From JANJUO01 sp942492935 (GTDB lineage Bacteria > Bacteroidota > Ignavibacteria > Kapaibacteriales > UBA2268): 64,000 bases of DNA. The notes beneath the pieces are model-generated. The model made no database searches, was not told where the DNA came from, and saw only the letters and a program-made list of their open reading frames with translations. Below, piece by piece: positions 63,464-64,000 of the stretch; positions within the stretch are counted from its first letter, which is position 1; each line of letters begins with the position of its first letter. The DNA lies in the NCBI GenBank assembly GCA_942492935.1, contig OW818654.1, forward strand, positions 2,914,001 through 2,978,000, written 5' to 3'. Made by a program: the position numbers and the translations under genes.

Positions 63464-64000
63464 TTATTGATATAAATTATTTAAATTTATATAATCAAAA
63501 ATTTTTGAATTTAGATATTCAATATTATTTAGCTTATTTTTGAAATTATCCCTTATTAATGTAGATGATATTGATATTATTGGAGTATCTAAATAATTTA
63601 ATTTAATATTTTTAAAATGATTTAAGTTATTCATTCTTTCTCTACTATGTCCATCATTTTTATCTCTAAGAATAACAACAAGTTTTACTAATTCGAGAAT
63701 TTCTTCATAATTTTTCCATTTATCTAAATGAATTGCATTATCTTCACCGATTAACATGTACAAATCATTATCTGGATAAATATTTTTAAGATATTTTATT
63801 GTGTCAATTGTATAAGAAACAACTTGTTTATTTAATTCAAATTCATCAATAATAATATTTACATTTTCCTTGAAAGTTATTTTCAGCATTTGCATTCTAT
63901 GAAAATTCATTACAGATGAAGTATAATTATTTTGCTTAAATGGAGAAATAAAAGTGGGAATAATATGTAATTTTACTAAATTAAGCTGATTCATAAATTG
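63464..64000 (-). CDS. nadD: Nicotinate-nucleotide adenylyltransferase, 3' part
   Basis: The C-terminal part of NadD, which joins nicotinate mononucleotide with ATP in NAD synthesis. The visible portion has LVKLHIIPTFISPFKQ, the MLKIT and YTIDTIKYL segments, YMLIGEDNAIHLDKWKNYEEIL (typical GeDnl..l.kW), LVVILRDKN, and the end TPIISISSTLIRDNF (the ISSTxIR phosphate motif). The N-terminal GGTFDPIHxGH motif is missing because the gene runs past the right edge: the codons before the first Met (Gln, Phe) continue the frame. It is convergent with the DUF2200 gene, 15 bp away. Confidence 0.9.
   Translation of the reverse strand, partial: QFMNQLNLVKLHIIPTFISPFKQNNYTSSVMNFHRMQMLKITFKENVNIIIDEFELNKQVVSYTIDTIKYLKNIYPDNDLYMLIGEDNAIHLDKWKNYEEILELVKLVVILRDKNDGHSRERMNNLNHFKNIKLNYLDTPIISISSTLIRDNFKNKLNNIEYLNSKIFDYINLNNLYQ

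Overview
The window is AT-rich DNA (about 30% G+C by eye) from a Gram-negative bacterium of the Bacteroidota/Chlorobiota (FCB) group. Supporting signs are two secreted proteins with a type IX secretion (T9SS) C-terminal sorting domain, OmpA proteins with PD40 repeats, promoters of the TTTG-N(17-20)-TAnnTTTG type, few Shine-Dalgarno sequences, and a uppS-bamA-ompH-lpxD envelope operon. The mix resembles Ignavibacteria/Kapabacteria more than classical Bacteroidetes, but that placement is inference. I saw no rRNA, tRNA or CRISPR array.

Layout. 1-4.4 kb (minus): small outer-membrane barrels, a 49-residue Lmo0937-type membrane protein, a large OmpA protein, a cupin and a CsbD-like stress protein. 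5.1-12.6 kb: an M20 amidohydrolase, radA, a divergent GT39-like glycosyltransferase, an OmpA/PD40 protein, guanine deaminase and a SemiSWEET. 12.7-16 kb (plus): overlapping lysC-lysA and an unknown protein. 16.3-20.9 kb (minus): a 1535-residue TamB, divergent from an orphan sensor kinase. 22.6-23.6 kb: a VapBC-type toxin-antitoxin. 23.9-29.8 kb: an SDR, glyA, a T9SS cargo protein, map and a class II photolyase. 30.3-34.1 kb (minus): yicC, a gamma-carbonic-anhydrase-like protein, and two translationally coupled lipoproteins (a beta-propeller and a formylglycine-generating-enzyme fold without its cysteines). 34.8-44.1 kb (plus): glgP, a secreted beta-helix protein and a 1550-residue T9SS cargo protein with a recent 80-codon internal duplication. 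44.1-47.7 kb is a mobile-element and debris zone: an IS200-like remnant, a DDE transposase, two broken secreted-protein genes facing each other, and many palindromes. 47.8-57.6 kb (plus): uppS-bamA-ompH-ompH-lpxD-glyS-S41 peptidase, with a tandem duplication that left a truncated ompH and a fossil of the bamA 3' end. 57.7-62.9 kb: a TlpA-like protein, then an eight-gene minus-strand operon led by arsR whose products are mostly CxxC thiol-redox proteins and membrane permeases (ArsF-like, ArsG/CcdA-like, ArsP-like). 63.1-64 kb: a DUF2200 protein and the 3' part of nadD, which runs off the window.

How it fits together. Most genes are housekeeping (lysine, one-carbon, glycogen, DNA repair, NAD) or envelope biogenesis: BamA, Skp/OmpH, LpxD, UppS and TamB all serve outer-membrane assembly. 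The two most unusual elements are (a) a family of composite palindromic intergenic repeats, at least four good copies plus decayed ones, with outward inverted ends and swappable inner hairpins, and (b) the arsR-led redox operon, which looks like an enlarged arsEFG-type organoarsenical/nitroaromatic detoxification cluster with its own outer-membrane barrel.
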